Part shown: piece after piece, positions 11,616-22,718 of the stretch
Numbering within the stretch: the stretch's first letter is position 1
Layout of the letters: each line of letters begins with the position of its first letter
Assembly (NCBI GenBank): GCA_051453625.1
Contig: JBOZIK010000001.1
Location: 117,821,192 to 117,885,191, forward strand
Direction: 5' to 3'
Origin: Welwitschia mirabilis
Taxonomy: Eukaryota; Gnetophyta; Gnetopsida; Welwitschiales
DNA: 64,000 nt
Position numbers and translations under genes: made by a program
Notes under the pieces: generated by a model
The model's input: only the letters and a program-made list of their open reading frames with translations
Databases searched by the model: none
Told to the model about the DNA's origin: nothing

Positions 11616-11990
11616 TGGAGCATGTGGATTTCGAATGCCCAACTTGCATATCAAATATTCAAAATGATGTCTACCGAGTCCTTTAGTGAGAATGTTGGCA
11701 AGTTGCTCTGTAGTATGAACATATTTTGTCACAATATTATCACAAGTAATCTCATCACATACAAAATGATAATTTATCTCAATATGTTTAGTGTGCTTAT
11801 GAAACACTGCATTAGCCATAATATGGATCACCGATTGGCTGTCATAATACAATCGCATGGACCCCATATGATTGATGCCTAAGCAAGTCAGCAACCCCCT
11901 TTAACCACTTCAATTCATAAGTTGTGATGGCCATCACCCTATACTCTACTTCAGCAGATGAACGTGACACTGTGTGCTACTTCTTTGTCT
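11604..11990 (-). pseudogene. Copia RNase H (C1)
   Basis: The minus-strand frame 11598-11894 reads MRLYYDSQSVIHIMANAVF, then a TKHIEINYHFVCDEI-like segment, then EQLANILTKGLGRHHFEYLI. These are the standard copia RNase H core (CDN-AAI-IA-NPVFHERTKHIEID-HFVREK) and C-terminal (GEQLADI-TKAL) motifs. RNase H removes template RNA during cDNA synthesis. The first part (about 11900-11990) holds an A/S-SAEVEYR-like stretch in another frame. The domain is almost intact, so C1 is younger than the gypsy copies. Confidence 0.85.
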
Positions 11991-12099
11991 TCTAAGACAC
12001 CGATGAATTTAACAAAAACATAAAATATCCCATCAGAGACCATCGGGTAAGAGGCCAACTCATCCAATCAGAATCACAAAATGCCATCAATTGAAAATC

Positions 12100-13310
12100 T
12101 TCATCATTTCAAAGAATAATACCTTGCCCTAGATTATCCTTCAAATATCACACCACTTGGAGTGCTGCATCCCAATGCTCTATACGAGGATTTTTTATAA
12201 ATTGAGCTAAAGTATGCACACAGTAACTCAGATTTGGTCTAGTAATCATTAAATAGATCAACCTTCTAATCAAGCATTGATAGCACTCTGGATCATCCAT
12301 AGTGGCCTCATCACACAAGGCAAGTTGCTGATTTTGTTCAATTGGAAACGCCACCAGTTTTATGCCTAATAACCCTGCTTCAGAAACAATATCTAACACA
12401 TATTTCCTTTGACATAAGAAAATATCATCTTTCCCTCAAGCCACTTCAATCCCAAGAAAATATTTAAGAACATCTAAATATTTCATATGAAAAAACTTAA
12501 TGAGATGATCTTTGAATCATATCACAGCATCAGAATCATTACCAGTGATAAGCAAATCATCGACATATATAATAACATTCAACCATACCTTCCCTTTAGT
12601 CAAAACAAACGAAGAATAATCCGAATAAGATTGAGAAAATCCATACCATCGAAGTGCCATCTTTAATTTAGAGAATAAACATCTTAGAATCTATCGTAGG
12701 CCATAAAGCAAATTTTGCAATTTATAGACTTTACTTGTGGGAGTAGAAAATCTAGAAGGCAATCTCATGTAGACTTCTTCATTTAACTCACCATGTAAAA
12801 ATGCATTATGAATATTCATTTGATGTAATTCCTATTTTAGAGATGTTGCTACCATCAGAAAAATACTGACACTCATCATCTTTGTCACAGAAGCAAAAGT
12901 ATCTTATAATTGAGCCCTTTAATCTACCAGTTTCCAAGAACCATCAATCGAGCTTTGTATCTTTCCATTGTTCCATTAGAGTTATATTAAATTTTATAGA
13001 CCAACTTGTAATCGATGTCTTTCTTGCCTACTGGTAAATGTGCAATAGTCCATGTATCATTATCTTTAAGAGCCTTAATACCCTTGCTCATGGCTTCTTG
13101 TCATCGAGCCTTCTTCACTACCTTTGCATAATAACTGGGTTTGACACTTGCAGTCATGGTTGCTAGAAATCTACCATGATTTAAAATTTTTTTTGCATAG
13201 GTCGCATAGTTAGCAATGGGATAAGGTGTACCTAAGAACTTTGACGATGCAGTAGCAAGTATGGAAGTGTTTCATAATTCAAGCAGAATAACTCACATAA
13301 TCTCTTAGTT
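12100..13310 (-). pseudogene. Copia reverse transcriptase (C1)
   Basis: The catalytic YVDD box is intact on the minus strand at 12556-12567, preceded by a VWLNVII-like strand and followed by LLITGNDSD. The C-terminal part 12148-12399 has YQCLIRRLIYLMITRPNLSY, matching YRRLVGRLIYLTITRPDIAY of copia. The fingers region (12720-13100) has YGLRQ-like and LNGELNEEVYM-like words, here around 12770-12800. Stops and shifts separate the blocks. The N-terminal part is lost in the N run starting at 13320. Confidence 0.85.
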
Positions 13311-13319
13311 TTATATTTG

Positions 13320-14124
13320 NNNNNNNNNNNNNNNNNNNNNNNNNNNNNNNNNNNNNNNNNNNNNNNNNNNNNNNNNNNNNNNNNNNNNNNNNNNNNNNNN
13401 NNNNNNNNNNNNNNNNNNNNNNNNNNNNNNNNNNNNNNNNNNNNNNNNNNNNNNNNNNNNNNNNNNNNNNNNNNNNNNNNNNNNNNNNNNNNNNNNNNNN
13501 NNNNNNNNNNNNNNNNNNNNNNNNNNNNNNNNNNNNNNNNNNNNNNNNNNNNNNNNNNNNNNNNNNNNNNNNNNNNNNNNNNNNNNNNNNNNNNNNNNNN
13601 NNNNNNNNNNNNNNNNNNNNNNNNNNNNNNNNNNNNNNNNNNNNNNNNNNNNNNNNNNNNNNNNNNNNNNNNNNNNNNNNNNNNNNNNNNNNNNNNNNNN
13701 NNNNNNNNNNNNNNNNNNNNNNNNNNNNNNNNNNNNNNNNNNNNNNNNNNNNNNNNNNNNNNNNNNNNNNNNNNNNNNNNNNNNNNNNNNNNNNNNNNNN
13801 NNNNNNNNNNNNNNNNNNNNNNNNNNNNNNNNNNNNNNNNNNNNNNNNNNNNNNNNNNNNNNNNNNNNNNNNNNNNNNNNNNNNNNNNNNNNNNNNNNNN
13901 NNNNNNNNNNNNNNNNNNNNNNNNNNNNNNNNNNNNNNNNNNNNNNNNNNNNNNNNNNNNNNNNNNNNNNNNNNNNNNNNNNNNNNNNNNNNNNNNNNNN
14001 NNNNNNNNNNNNNNNNNNNNNNNNNNNNNNNNNNNNNNNNNNNNNNNNNNNNNNNNNNNNNNNNNNNNNNNNNNNNNNNNNNNNNNNNNNNNNNNNNNNN
14101 NNNNNNNNNNNNNNNNNNNNNNNN
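13320..14124. other. Assembly gap (805 N) in copia C1
   Basis: Run of N between the reverse transcriptase and integrase blocks. The missing DNA should hold the integrase C-terminus and the start of the polymerase. The reading frames on the two sides cannot be connected. Confidence 0.99.
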
Positions 14125-15120
14125 GGTGGAGCCGCCTCGATCCTACCACCAGCGCCACTTCCCTTGTCATCACTATTGTCATCACACATAATATCATGCT
14201 TAGGTACCATCTCTATCTTAGGTGAAGCACTATCCAAATCAGAAAATGGAAATACATCTTTATGGAAAATTACGTCCCGAGAAATAAAATATTCTAGTGT
14301 AGATAGATCAAAACCTTGTCAACCCTTTTTACCATACGATATCCCATAAAAATACACTTCTTGCTTTGCTCACCAAATTTATCTTTATTGCATACCTGAT
14401 GATGTGCATATCATAAACTATTGAAAACCTTCAAATTCTTGTAATTTGGCACTTGTTCAAATAAAACCTCATAAGGTGTTTTTCTATCAAGGACCTTGGT
14501 GGGTGTCCAATTTATCAAATACCCTACAGTTAGAACACATTCGCCCCAAAATTTAATGGGTAGATGCACTTGAAATCTCAAATTACAATCCACATTTAAA
14601 ATATGTTTATGCTTCCTTTCAACTCCACCATTCTGTTGAGGTATCCCTAAATAAGATGTTTGATGCACAATACCACTTTTTGCAAAATAAGATTTTAAAC
14701 ACATAAATTTACTTCCATTATCACTTTACATAATTTTCACTTTCTTATTAAATTATCATTCAACCATGGCACAAAAATTTTTAATAATCTATGGCACCTC
14801 AGATTTTTGAAGCAATAAATAAAGTCATACTGCCCTTGAAAAATCATATATGATTGTTAACAAATAAACTGCTCCACAAGACGCTGGAACCCAATACGCA
14901 CTCCATAAATCACAGTGAATTAAAGTAAAATAATCTTGTGCTCTATTATTAGAAAAAACAAAATTCTCATGAGTTTGTTTAACTCGAAAACATACATTAC
15001 AAGCTAAGAAATTAAATCCCTTTTTATTCTTACTAATATCAACTATACCTAACATTTCTCCATAAGACAAATATCCTAATCTTTTATGCCATAGCTTATA
15101 TCCATCAATCTTATTTGGCT
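14125..15120 (-). pseudogene. Copia integrase and pre-integrase domain (C1)
   Basis: On the minus strand, 14825-15070 carries a zinc-binding-like CNVCFRVKQTHENF segment followed by HCDLW and YDFSRAV, which are the start of the integrase core with its first catalytic Asp. Then 14411-14704 carries [20 protein letters not shown], the core end containing the catalytic Glu region, and [20 protein letters not shown]. The order and words are those of plant copia integrases. A frameshift separates the two blocks near 14705-14820. Family lineage is not assigned. Confidence 0.85.
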
Positions 15121-15640
15121 TATTTGCACTGACTGCTTTTATTCCTCAGAATAAGTACACCCCTTCGCACTACTCACCCACACCAATCATTATTCTCGAA
15201 GTTCGGTCCTATATCATACATAACTTATGATAAAATGTAATGGTGAAATTTAAATCTTGCATCATTTGAGTAATAGATATGAGTGTATAGGTTAAATGAG
15301 AAACAAATAAAACATTATGAAGAAAAACATTGTTTTCAAGTGATAATGTTCCTTCCTTCACTTCCGAAGTATGTGTCCCATTTGGAAGTTCCATCAAACA
15401 TGATGAAATATCTTTTACATTGGTTAAAAGTTGGATCTTTCTGGTCATGTGCTATGATGCTTTTATATCTAAGATCCAATCATCATAGTCAGACTTACCA
15501 TTGATTTTTTTAGTTCCTTCATTCTTCATTTCATTTAAAAGATTCAGCAGAGAGTTCCATTATTTGGTGTTCAGTCCTCAAAAGCTACTTTTATTGCCCT
15601 CCATCACCTTGATTTGTGACTAGGAATTTCCCATCTACAT
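15121..15640 (-). pseudogene. Copia protease to pre-integrase region (C1)
   Basis: The minus-strand frame 15209-15448 reads MTRKIQLLTNVKDIS and LHNVLFVSHLTYTLISITQM, matching the segment after the copia protease active site (HMTGN, then VLYVP-L-YNLLSVSQL). Just upstream, near 15470, the expected W-I-DSGAS box reads like WILDIKAS, so the D-S-G triad is lost. Copia protease processes Gag-Pol. Inactive. Confidence 0.7.
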
Positions 15641-16600
15641 GGTGTTATCATGCAAGAATCTGCACCCTTGGCCACCTTCATTGGGATCACCTCCTCTTGA
15701 GCCACCACGCCCTCCTCCATGCTGTAATCCTTGGCCACCTTGTAGTATTCCATTTGACCACCAATTGGGATATTCGATCACTTTGAAGCACTCCTTTACC
15801 TTGTGCTCCATTTTTCCATAATGCAAACAAGTCATATTCTTGTTACGAACCTAGACTGTTGTCACTTTTGCCATGATTCTGAGTTGAGCCACAAAAAAAC
15901 CATTGCATCTCCTCTTTTTTTCTTTGCTTGAGTCATGCTTTGATGTCTCTTTTCTTGAATTACCATTGAGTAGACATGCATTAAGATAGATAAAGGATCT
16001 GCAGTCAAGATATTTGAGCAAAAGGTTCCATAGACTACATCATCTAGACCCATCAAGAATTGATGAATTTGTTCAATTTCTTATTGCTTGATCAATTCTG
16101 TTATGATATTGCATGTACACCCACTGTAATAACACACCGGAATGGGGTCATANNNNNNNNNNCTACTAACTCATTCCATATCTTCCTTAAGAAGCTGTAA
16201 TACATAACCATATGCTTACCATTCTGATGGCATTTAGCCAAGTCTACCTTGAGTTGTTGAACTCATGACCCATTCCCCATCGAGAATCTTTCATGCAAGT
16301 CCTCCCACAAGTCCCTTACATTCTCCATATATGTTATTGTCAAATGTATGATTAGTTTGATCATGTTGGATATCCAAGCTATGATCATCGAGTTCATCAT
16401 CAATCAATCTTCAATTTCTGGTAAATCGTCTGATTGTTGCTTTAATGTTCCTTCAACAAAACCCATCTTTCTCTTCACTCGAAGAGAATTCTTCATAGCC
16501 TTGCTTCACTCATCATAGTTTTTACCACGAAGATGCACTAAGAAAATCAGCATCCTTGGATTATCCAAAGAGCTTAAGTAGTACGGTGATTAAATGGCCT
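15641..16600 (-). pseudogene. Copia gag with degraded zinc knuckle (C1)
   Basis: The frame 15635-15835 starts TCLHYGKMEHKVKECF, a CCHC knuckle (C-X2-C-X4-H-X4-C) with the second Cys changed to Tyr, followed by a Pro/Gly-rich tail with YPNWW. Further 5' (16080-16560) in shifting frames are words of the plant retrotransposon gag domain, such as NYDEWSKAMKNSLRVKRK, ENVRDLWEDLHERFS and VQQLKVDLAKC. Gag forms the particle and binds RNA. The N-terminal start is missing: the sequence passes into the Y-family LTR near 16645. There is a 10-base N run at 16153-16162. Confidence 0.8.
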
Positions 16601-16819
16601 TACTGCCCTCACTGTTGTTTGTTTCATTATTCCCTTTGTCCATTATTATTTCTCCCAAATGGCCGGCCAAGCTCTCAGCTTGTTTGCACTTCCAACCTTG
16701 GGCCCCCTTACCTGATCTCAGCTCATCCACGTACATCTTCATTTAATTGCTAATAAATTCTCATAAAGAAATCTAATTGATAGATTACATGTTAAGTAAA
16801 ACAGTTCATTATTAGTAAA

Positions 16820-16870
16820 TGCTTATTAGTGTAATGGTATTAATTGGTAAGTTAGTGGTTTGATTCTCAA
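16820..16870 (+). repeat. tRNA-like module 1 in Y LTR copy 1 (shortened)
   Basis: TAGTGTAATGG at 16827-16837 fits the RNA polymerase III A box (TRGYNNARNGG). GTTTGATTC at 16858-16866 fits the B box (GWTCRANNC) except C to T at the CpG position. Spacing between box starts is 31 bases. The homologous module at 34850-34903 has 45, so a 14-base deletion occurred here. Confidence 0.5.
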
Positions 16871-16971
16871 CAAGATCACTAGACTATTTAAAAATTAATT
16901 TTAAGTATTTAATTTACCTTGGCCCTAATAGATAGATTAAATATGGAAGAAAATGGTCTAGTTTTAGTAGT

Positions 16972-17043
16972 TGTTTAATAGTATAATGGTTGAAGATGGT
17001 TACTAAAAAGAGAGAGGTTGGCGGTTTGAGTCCCATGTAAGCA
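16972..17043 (+). repeat. tRNA-like module 2 in Y LTR copy 1
   Basis: A box TAGTATAATGG at 16979-16989 is a perfect consensus match. B box GTTTGAGTC at 17024-17032 has one C-to-T change. Box starts are 45 bases apart, the normal tRNA spacing. The seven bases before the A box (TGTTTAA) pair at six of seven positions, counting one G-T, with GTAAGCA at 17037-17043, where the acceptor stem should close. This looks like a tRNA-derived (SINE-like) fragment rather than a functional tRNA. Confidence 0.6.
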
Positions 17044-17934
17044 ATAATCTTTATTTTATTAAAATTTTCCTATTTCATAAACTAACTCTATATCATTAAT
17101 TAAATTTTAAAGGTCTTCTTTCAAATCTAACTTTATAACTAAAAATTAATTTAAAAGGGCTAATTATCTCCTATTATAATGGGTTCAAATTTTGTAGAGG
17201 GAAAATCACATGTTCATTACAAAGGATTTATCATAAAAAATAAACATAACATCCAAGAAATATTCTTCTAAATGAGATATGACAAAGCAATTTTAATATA
17301 ATTTTTCATATTTCAAATGTAACATGGGTTTGATATGTTGAATCATATTTACCCAAAAAGATTTCAAAAATTCACAATTTAAAATTAACATTTCAAGTAA
17401 TGGGAATAAATACACAACTAAATATTCAATATTCTCATATAATTTCATCAAATAATAATTAAAAATATGGTCTTATATCAACATATTTTATTGCAAAAAT
17501 TTTAGAAAAAGTATTCAACATTCAGTGTAATATGAGTCTTTAAGTAACTTCATAATTTTGCAAATCACACATATAAGTAAATAGAGTTTATCTCTTATCA
17601 TAACCTAAGAACATTTAATAGAAAACATATTGTATACTCATGAAACTTAGGCATTTAACTCCAAGTAATTGAAACAAATAAGGATTTCAAATTACTCAGT
17701 GAGATTTTCCATCAATATAGGACCAATGATTCTCCATATTTTTATGCCTAATTCAACATTCAAACCCTCGATTTTTCACCTAGGTAAGACTAGGTAAGAT
17801 AGACAAGGATTTTTGAGAGTTAAGACAAGAAGATAAGAAAGTATTTTAAGAGGGACAAGATATATGATAGACACTGACCTTATGGTTATGAATGAGAATA
17901 TTATATATATTAAAATATCTCAATTACTTCACTG

Positions 17935-18235
17935 CCTTATTTGGCGTCCTGTGAAGCCCACTGCCTTATTTGATGATCTATGGTTCTCATATAATATCTA
18001 AAAGTCCATTGTCTCATTTGGTGATCTATGGTTCTTATATATATATATATATAAAATCAACTTCACTACCTTGTTTGATAATCTGTGAAGCCCACTACCT
18101 CATTCGGTGATCTATGATAAATCTAATATCCCCACTGCCTCATTCAGTGATTTGTGGAATTCTTACTTCACTAGCTTCTTCAACGATCTGTGAAGCCCAC
18201 TACCTCATTTGGTGATCTATGGAAATCCATAACCA
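17935..18235. repeat. Minisatellite of CTGCCTCATTCGGTGATCTG units in Y LTR copy 1
   Basis: Eight or so variants of a 20-22-base core, often joined by TGAAGCCCA, recur at irregular 28-60-base spacing. An uninterrupted TA stretch near 18037-18053 lies within. The same array occurs at 35960-36235 in Y LTR copy 2. Confidence 0.8.
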
Positions 18236-19135
18236 CAAGTTTCAAATATAATGATGTCAAGAAATTAAGATAAGTTTTGACCACAAGATATCAACTCAAA
18301 ACCATAGATTTCAATAGCACAATGACAAGATGAATACGATAAGGATTAATCATGAGCTATCATCTCATACCAAGAATAGATAAAATCAAGACATCGAGCA
18401 AAAGGGTAAATGGAGACATGACATATATCAAATAGAATTTATGTTTATTAAGCATTACATAGTTTAACATTTAACTTACAAGAATCTAAACATGATGATC
18501 TTAATAATGCAATGCATAAGAAAGGACAAATAAGGAAGCACGAAAGTATAAAACCATACCTATATATGTTCGAGCTCTTTAAAGATCTTTGAAGTCCCAA
18601 AGCTCCTAGATCTCCTAAGCTCCAAGATTTTAAGGCAAGGTTATTTCAAAAAATAAACTAAGCTTGAAGAAAGAAAAACCCTAATTAAAGTGACAGAATG
18701 TGGATAAGGTAACAAAACTCAAGAATATAAAAGGACACAACATGAGCTAATGGTAAAGGAAGTTTCATAATGTCTCATGAAGGCTTGCCTTACCACTGGG
18801 TGTTTTAATAATATAAAAATAATGTTTTCATATTTAATTATAATAATAAGAAAAAAAAAATAAATAACAAGCCTTCACAATTTACATTTAATTAAGCATA
18901 ATTTGTAGAAGTACAAAAGTAAGTAAAAGAAATCATTACCACCACAAGAACATTTGAAGATTATATGCAATATTTAAATCAAAAGGAACTCAAACTATAA
19001 TTTAATATAACATCATATCAAGAATGTAATATTTATATTAATTAGAGATTTCAAAATAATTCAATCTTTTCTAAATATTTTATTAAACATAACATTTGAA
19101 AATATTACAAGAAACGTAAAAATATGGACGTGACA

Positions 19136-19160
19136 TTTCTTACCTTCTTAAGAAGTTTTG
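19136..19160 (-). promoter_or_regulatory. Putative polypurine tract of the Y element
   Basis: The minus strand reads CTTCTTAAGAAGGTAAGAAA just before the LTR start TGTCACG. The purine run AAGAAGGTAAGAAA is at the place where an LTR element primes plus-strand DNA, giving the 16645-19135 repeat its orientation. Confidence 0.6.
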
Positions 19161-20475
19161 TTCTCAAGACTTGTCAAAAGATCGAGTTTCCACTAATTAA
19201 CATATACTTTTATCTCCAAAGTTACTACTTCTATACATTGGTTGTATCCTATTAATCTTGAGAATGTTCTTCATAATATGAATCAAAAGTTTCCTTTATA
19301 AACATACAGATCTTTACGATCTTCTAAATTAATTTTGTGACTAAAACTGTAATTGATATTTTCATACACAACATGGATGATGCAACCTTACTAATTACTT
19401 TACAAAAAAATATATATAAAGTTATATTCCTTCTTCTTCATTTTGACAAACTTACTACATGTGCATCATATTAGTTTTTTCTTAGGTGCCTTCGTATTGG
19501 AAGTAGTTGGTATAGGCTTTTCTTTAGCTTCATATGATTTTTATTTAATAAAAAAATTTACTTAACTTATTCTAGGTAATTGATATCATCAATTTAAAGA
19601 TTCATAAAACTTATCCTTATGTGAGATGCTTAATTACCTTCATTGCAATGTTAAACTTCATGGCACATTAACTTTAAAGTTTATACATACTTTTTTTAAA
19701 TAATAATCTTATATCCTTTTCCATTTTATAGGGTTATAATGGTCACTTAATTAGATAAAAGTTATGAACTAGCATATCTCTAAATAAGTTGAACCATTTA
19801 ATTTCATAAGCCCAAATATCTCATTGACATCCTTACATTGATCAAAGGAAAATGTGCTTAAATCATTATGTTCAAAACTACAACTCAAATATGGTAACAC
19901 AACAATCTCTTACTCCAAATTATGACACACTTATAAGGTTGTTATGTAGAAATTTCACAAGATTAAGTTTCAAAATTATAGATCTCTTGCACGTTACACT
20001 CCTTTCTTGTGTACTTCTTCTTTCAAAGCTTCCTTAACACTTCTCTATGTACAATCTAACTGAATTTCCACTTTAGTAATTTATATGAATGATATAGCAT
20101 GTTAAAGTCTAATAAGTCAAGGATAGAATATATGAAATAAGGCTATGAAAGTATAGATCAAATAAGTATATAAGGGATTTTGGATTAATTGAGAGCGAGA
20201 AATGCCTAGACCATAAGGTTGAAGTGTATAATCCATCTAAACAAGATCATAAACTTTAATCATATAATAATAGGATTAACTTGTTAAGACTTATTACATA
20301 GCTAAGGATTACAAGATGCATGCCAATAATAATTACAAAAAAGGATTTAATTAATATACGAATTTCTTAAGATAAGGATTATTTAAACATTTACTGATAA
20401 TAGTATATATGCTAACCAAGTAAGCCTAAGAGTTAACCCATTGTTGCAAGTAATGTTTCTTTACTTTTATCCACC
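19161..20475. other. Non-coding remnant, probably the 3' internal part of a gypsy element
   Basis: No frame longer than about 60 codons and no recognised motif. By position it is the 3' internal region next to Y LTR copy 1 on the minus strand. No promoter, RNA gene or inverted repeat is evident. Confidence 0.35.
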
Positions 20476-21219
20476 NNNNNNNNNNNNNNNNNNNNNNNNN
20501 NNNNNNNNNNNNNNNNNNNNNNNNNNNNNNNNNNNNNNNNNNNNNNNNNNNNNNNNNNNNNNNNNNNNNNNNNNNNNNNNNNNNNNNNNNNNNNNNNNNN
20601 NNNNNNNNNNNNNNNNNNNNNNNNNNNNNNNNNNNNNNNNNNNNNNNNNNNNNNNNNNNNNNNNNNNNNNNNNNNNNNNNNNNNNNNNNNNNNNNNNNNN
20701 NNNNNNNNNNNNNNNNNNNNNNNNNNNNNNNNNNNNNNNNNNNNNNNNNNNNNNNNNNNNNNNNNNNNNNNNNNNNNNNNNNNNNNNNNNNNNNNNNNNN
20801 NNNNNNNNNNNNNNNNNNNNNNNNNNNNNNNNNNNNNNNNNNNNNNNNNNNNNNNNNNNNNNNNNNNNNNNNNNNNNNNNNNNNNNNNNNNNNNNNNNNN
20901 NNNNNNNNNNNNNNNNNNNNNNNNNNNNNNNNNNNNNNNNNNNNNNNNNNNNNNNNNNNNNNNNNNNNNNNNNNNNNNNNNNNNNNNNNNNNNNNNNNNN
21001 NNNNNNNNNNNNNNNNNNNNNNNNNNNNNNNNNNNNNNNNNNNNNNNNNNNNNNNNNNNNNNNNNNNNNNNNNNNNNNNNNNNNNNNNNNNNNNNNNNNN
21101 NNNNNNNNNNNNNNNNNNNNNNNNNNNNNNNNNNNNNNNNNNNNNNNNNNNNNNNNNNNNNNNNNNNNNNNNNNNNNNNNNNNNNNNNNNNNNNNNNNNN
21201 NNNNNNNNNNNNNNNNNNN
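20476..21219. other. Assembly gap (744 N)
   Basis: Run of N. Open frames across it are artefacts. Confidence 0.99.
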
Positions 21220-22430
21220 GTAAAATTTCAACTATTTCTACCTTAGGTACTAGAAGGTTTTCATTTGATATAGGTAAAGAATCAATTTCTTGTATTGGCT
21301 TTTCATTCCTACTTACTTCATTAATGGAATTAGTTTCTATACCATTAGATTTATTTTCGTATTTAAGGAAATTTTAATTCTTTTTCATTTGTTTTTGTAA
21401 TCTCATACTATAATCATATTATCTTCTACCTTCACTGACTTAGTACCAACATGATCTTGTCTCTTCTTCAATTCATTGTCATCATCAGTAGTAATATAAC
21501 TTTCATAAAACTTTAACAAAAGTGGAAGGAAAATTGGCTTTAATAGAAACAACCTCTAGATCTGACTAGATGACATCTTTTATACACTTGTTGTAGATGT
21601 TCTTGTTTCTTCCTTTCAAGGCATCTTTAACATAGAAAATGTCTCATGATCTTGAAATCATTAGTTGAATCTAAAAGATTGATCATTCCTTGGTGGTCCC
21701 ACAAATCTAGCACTTCATTGAGTTGGATAAGTTTGCTTTATTTCTTGAAGTTTAAATGTTGCTCTAGCCACATTTACTTTACCTGTTCCTCTGATCATGC
21801 CCACATTACAAGTGAAAGTTTCCTTCCATAATTGCATTCTTTTAATATCTTAAGACATTATTCTTTTTGCTCTAATCTTTTTGTTTATGATGCATAATTC
21901 TTCACTAATTCTGGCCTTCTCTAAGGCTTTTGCAAAAGTATTTGGTTAAAATAATTTAACTTGACTCGAATTACTTGATGTAGACAATCCTAAANNNNNN
22001 NNNNNNNACTTCTTCATATCTACTTATAAGATTATAGAACTTTTTGGCCTTTACATTTATGAAAAATTTTATGATGCATCTACCTCTAATCTTCTTTTAA
22101 ATTCTTTTTATTTTATAAGTGTTGAAAATAATTCTCAAATTCTTTTTGCATGTCATAATATTTCTACACTTCATCATAAAGTCACTCTTTTAAAAAGTTA
22201 ATAAGTAGTGAAGTTGAATAATTCCAATATATTTTACACATAATTCAATCATGCTTTCACATGTATTATGTTGTTGGTACCTTATAAGATGGAGAATTCA
22301 TCCTCTAATCCATCATAGAGTTGTTATCTTCCCACTCATTACTTATCATAAGTTCATCTACTACATTGCTAACCGAACTTATTAAAGTTGTAACTTTAGT
22401 TGATTAGTTAAATACCCTTCTTGGGGCCAT
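21220..22430 (-). pseudogene. Chromovirus-like gag remnant (X family)
   Basis: A minus-strand ATG at 22428-22430 opens with MAPRR, a common start for plant chromovirus gag proteins, about 275 bases after the X primer-binding site. Downstream words include YYDMQKEFENYFQHLQ-like, KIFHKCKGQK and, near 21650-21830, ETFTCNVGMIRGTGK. Several stops and a 13-base N run (21995-22007) break it. No intact zinc knuckle is seen. The spacing from primer site to ATG supports gag, but the sequence is too decayed to be certain. Confidence 0.45.
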
Positions 22431-22704
22431 GTTAAATCCATAGAAATAAAATCTACACATATTACAAGTCTAAATTTTCATGTTGAAACTTGTAAATTTA
22501 ATAGAGTTAAGCTGAGTGATTTTGTAAGCCTAACACTACTTAACCCTTATGAATTCATCAAATTGATAATGCTCATGCCTATTAAGTTATAAAATTGATA
22601 TAAATTATGCCCAATAAATTTGTTAGCTTATGCTTTACTATTGAAATAACTTCACAACAATTATGTCCAACAAAGTTGCTTTGATACAACAATGTAAAAT
22701 TAAT
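22431..22704 (-). other. Leader of the X-family element
   Basis: Untranslated stretch between the primer-binding site and the gag ATG. It contains repeated short phrases (AAATTGATA, CAATAAATTTG and CAACAAAGTTG types) but no recognised signal. Confidence 0.45.
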
Positions 22705-22716
22705 ACTCTAATACCA
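22705..22716 (-). promoter_or_regulatory. Primer-binding site of the second X-family element
   Basis: The minus strand reads TGGTATTAGAGT directly after an LTR end ATCATGACA. It is complementary to initiator Met-tRNA apart from two changes, and identical to the site at 10195-10206. Confidence 0.75.
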
Positions 22717-22718
22717 AA

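Larger units (their letters stand above)
11377..16644 (-). mobile_element. Ty1/copia retrotransposon C1, 5' truncated
   Basis: From high to low coordinate on the minus strand: gag, zinc knuckle, protease, pre-integrase, integrase, reverse transcriptase, RNase H, polypurine tract and a short 3' LTR. Integrase before reverse transcriptase is the Ty1/copia order. The 3' LTR (227 bp) runs TG to CA-like ends and sits at a sharp break in homology inside the X repeat, so the insertion point is visible. No copy of this LTR is found near 16.6 kb, where gag runs into the Y-family LTR, so the 5' LTR and gag start are lost. N runs cover 13320-14124 and 16153-16162. Confidence 0.85.
16645..19135 (-). repeat. 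Y-family LTR, copy 1 (3' LTR position)
   Basis: About 2.49 kb aligns with 34661-37145 from end to end, including shared tRNA-like modules, a CTGCCTCATT minisatellite and a matching promoter-like end. In minus sense it begins TGTCACGTCCATA, directly after a purine tract at 19136-19160, so it stands in the position of a 3' LTR. The second copy has a primer-binding site at its low end and so stands as a 5' LTR. The two could bracket one minus-strand element of about 20.5 kb into which later elements inserted. The outer 5-base flanks (CCATT and CCAAG) do not match, so this is not proven. Confidence 0.7.

Noticed and set aside
13232-14237. Several 300-codon open frames on both strands
   Set aside because: They consist almost wholly of N. 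The same applies to frames over 10450-10722, 20476-21219, 32205-32690, 55786-55885 and 57888-58437.
16556-16753. 65-codon plus-strand frame as a gene
   Set aside because: It crosses the junction of C1 gag (minus strand) and the Y LTR, and has no recognised domain.
16972-17043. Functional tRNA gene
   Set aside because: Boxes and acceptor-like stem are present, but the T stem and anticodon arm do not pair, and the B box carries C-to-T decay. It is a relic at best.
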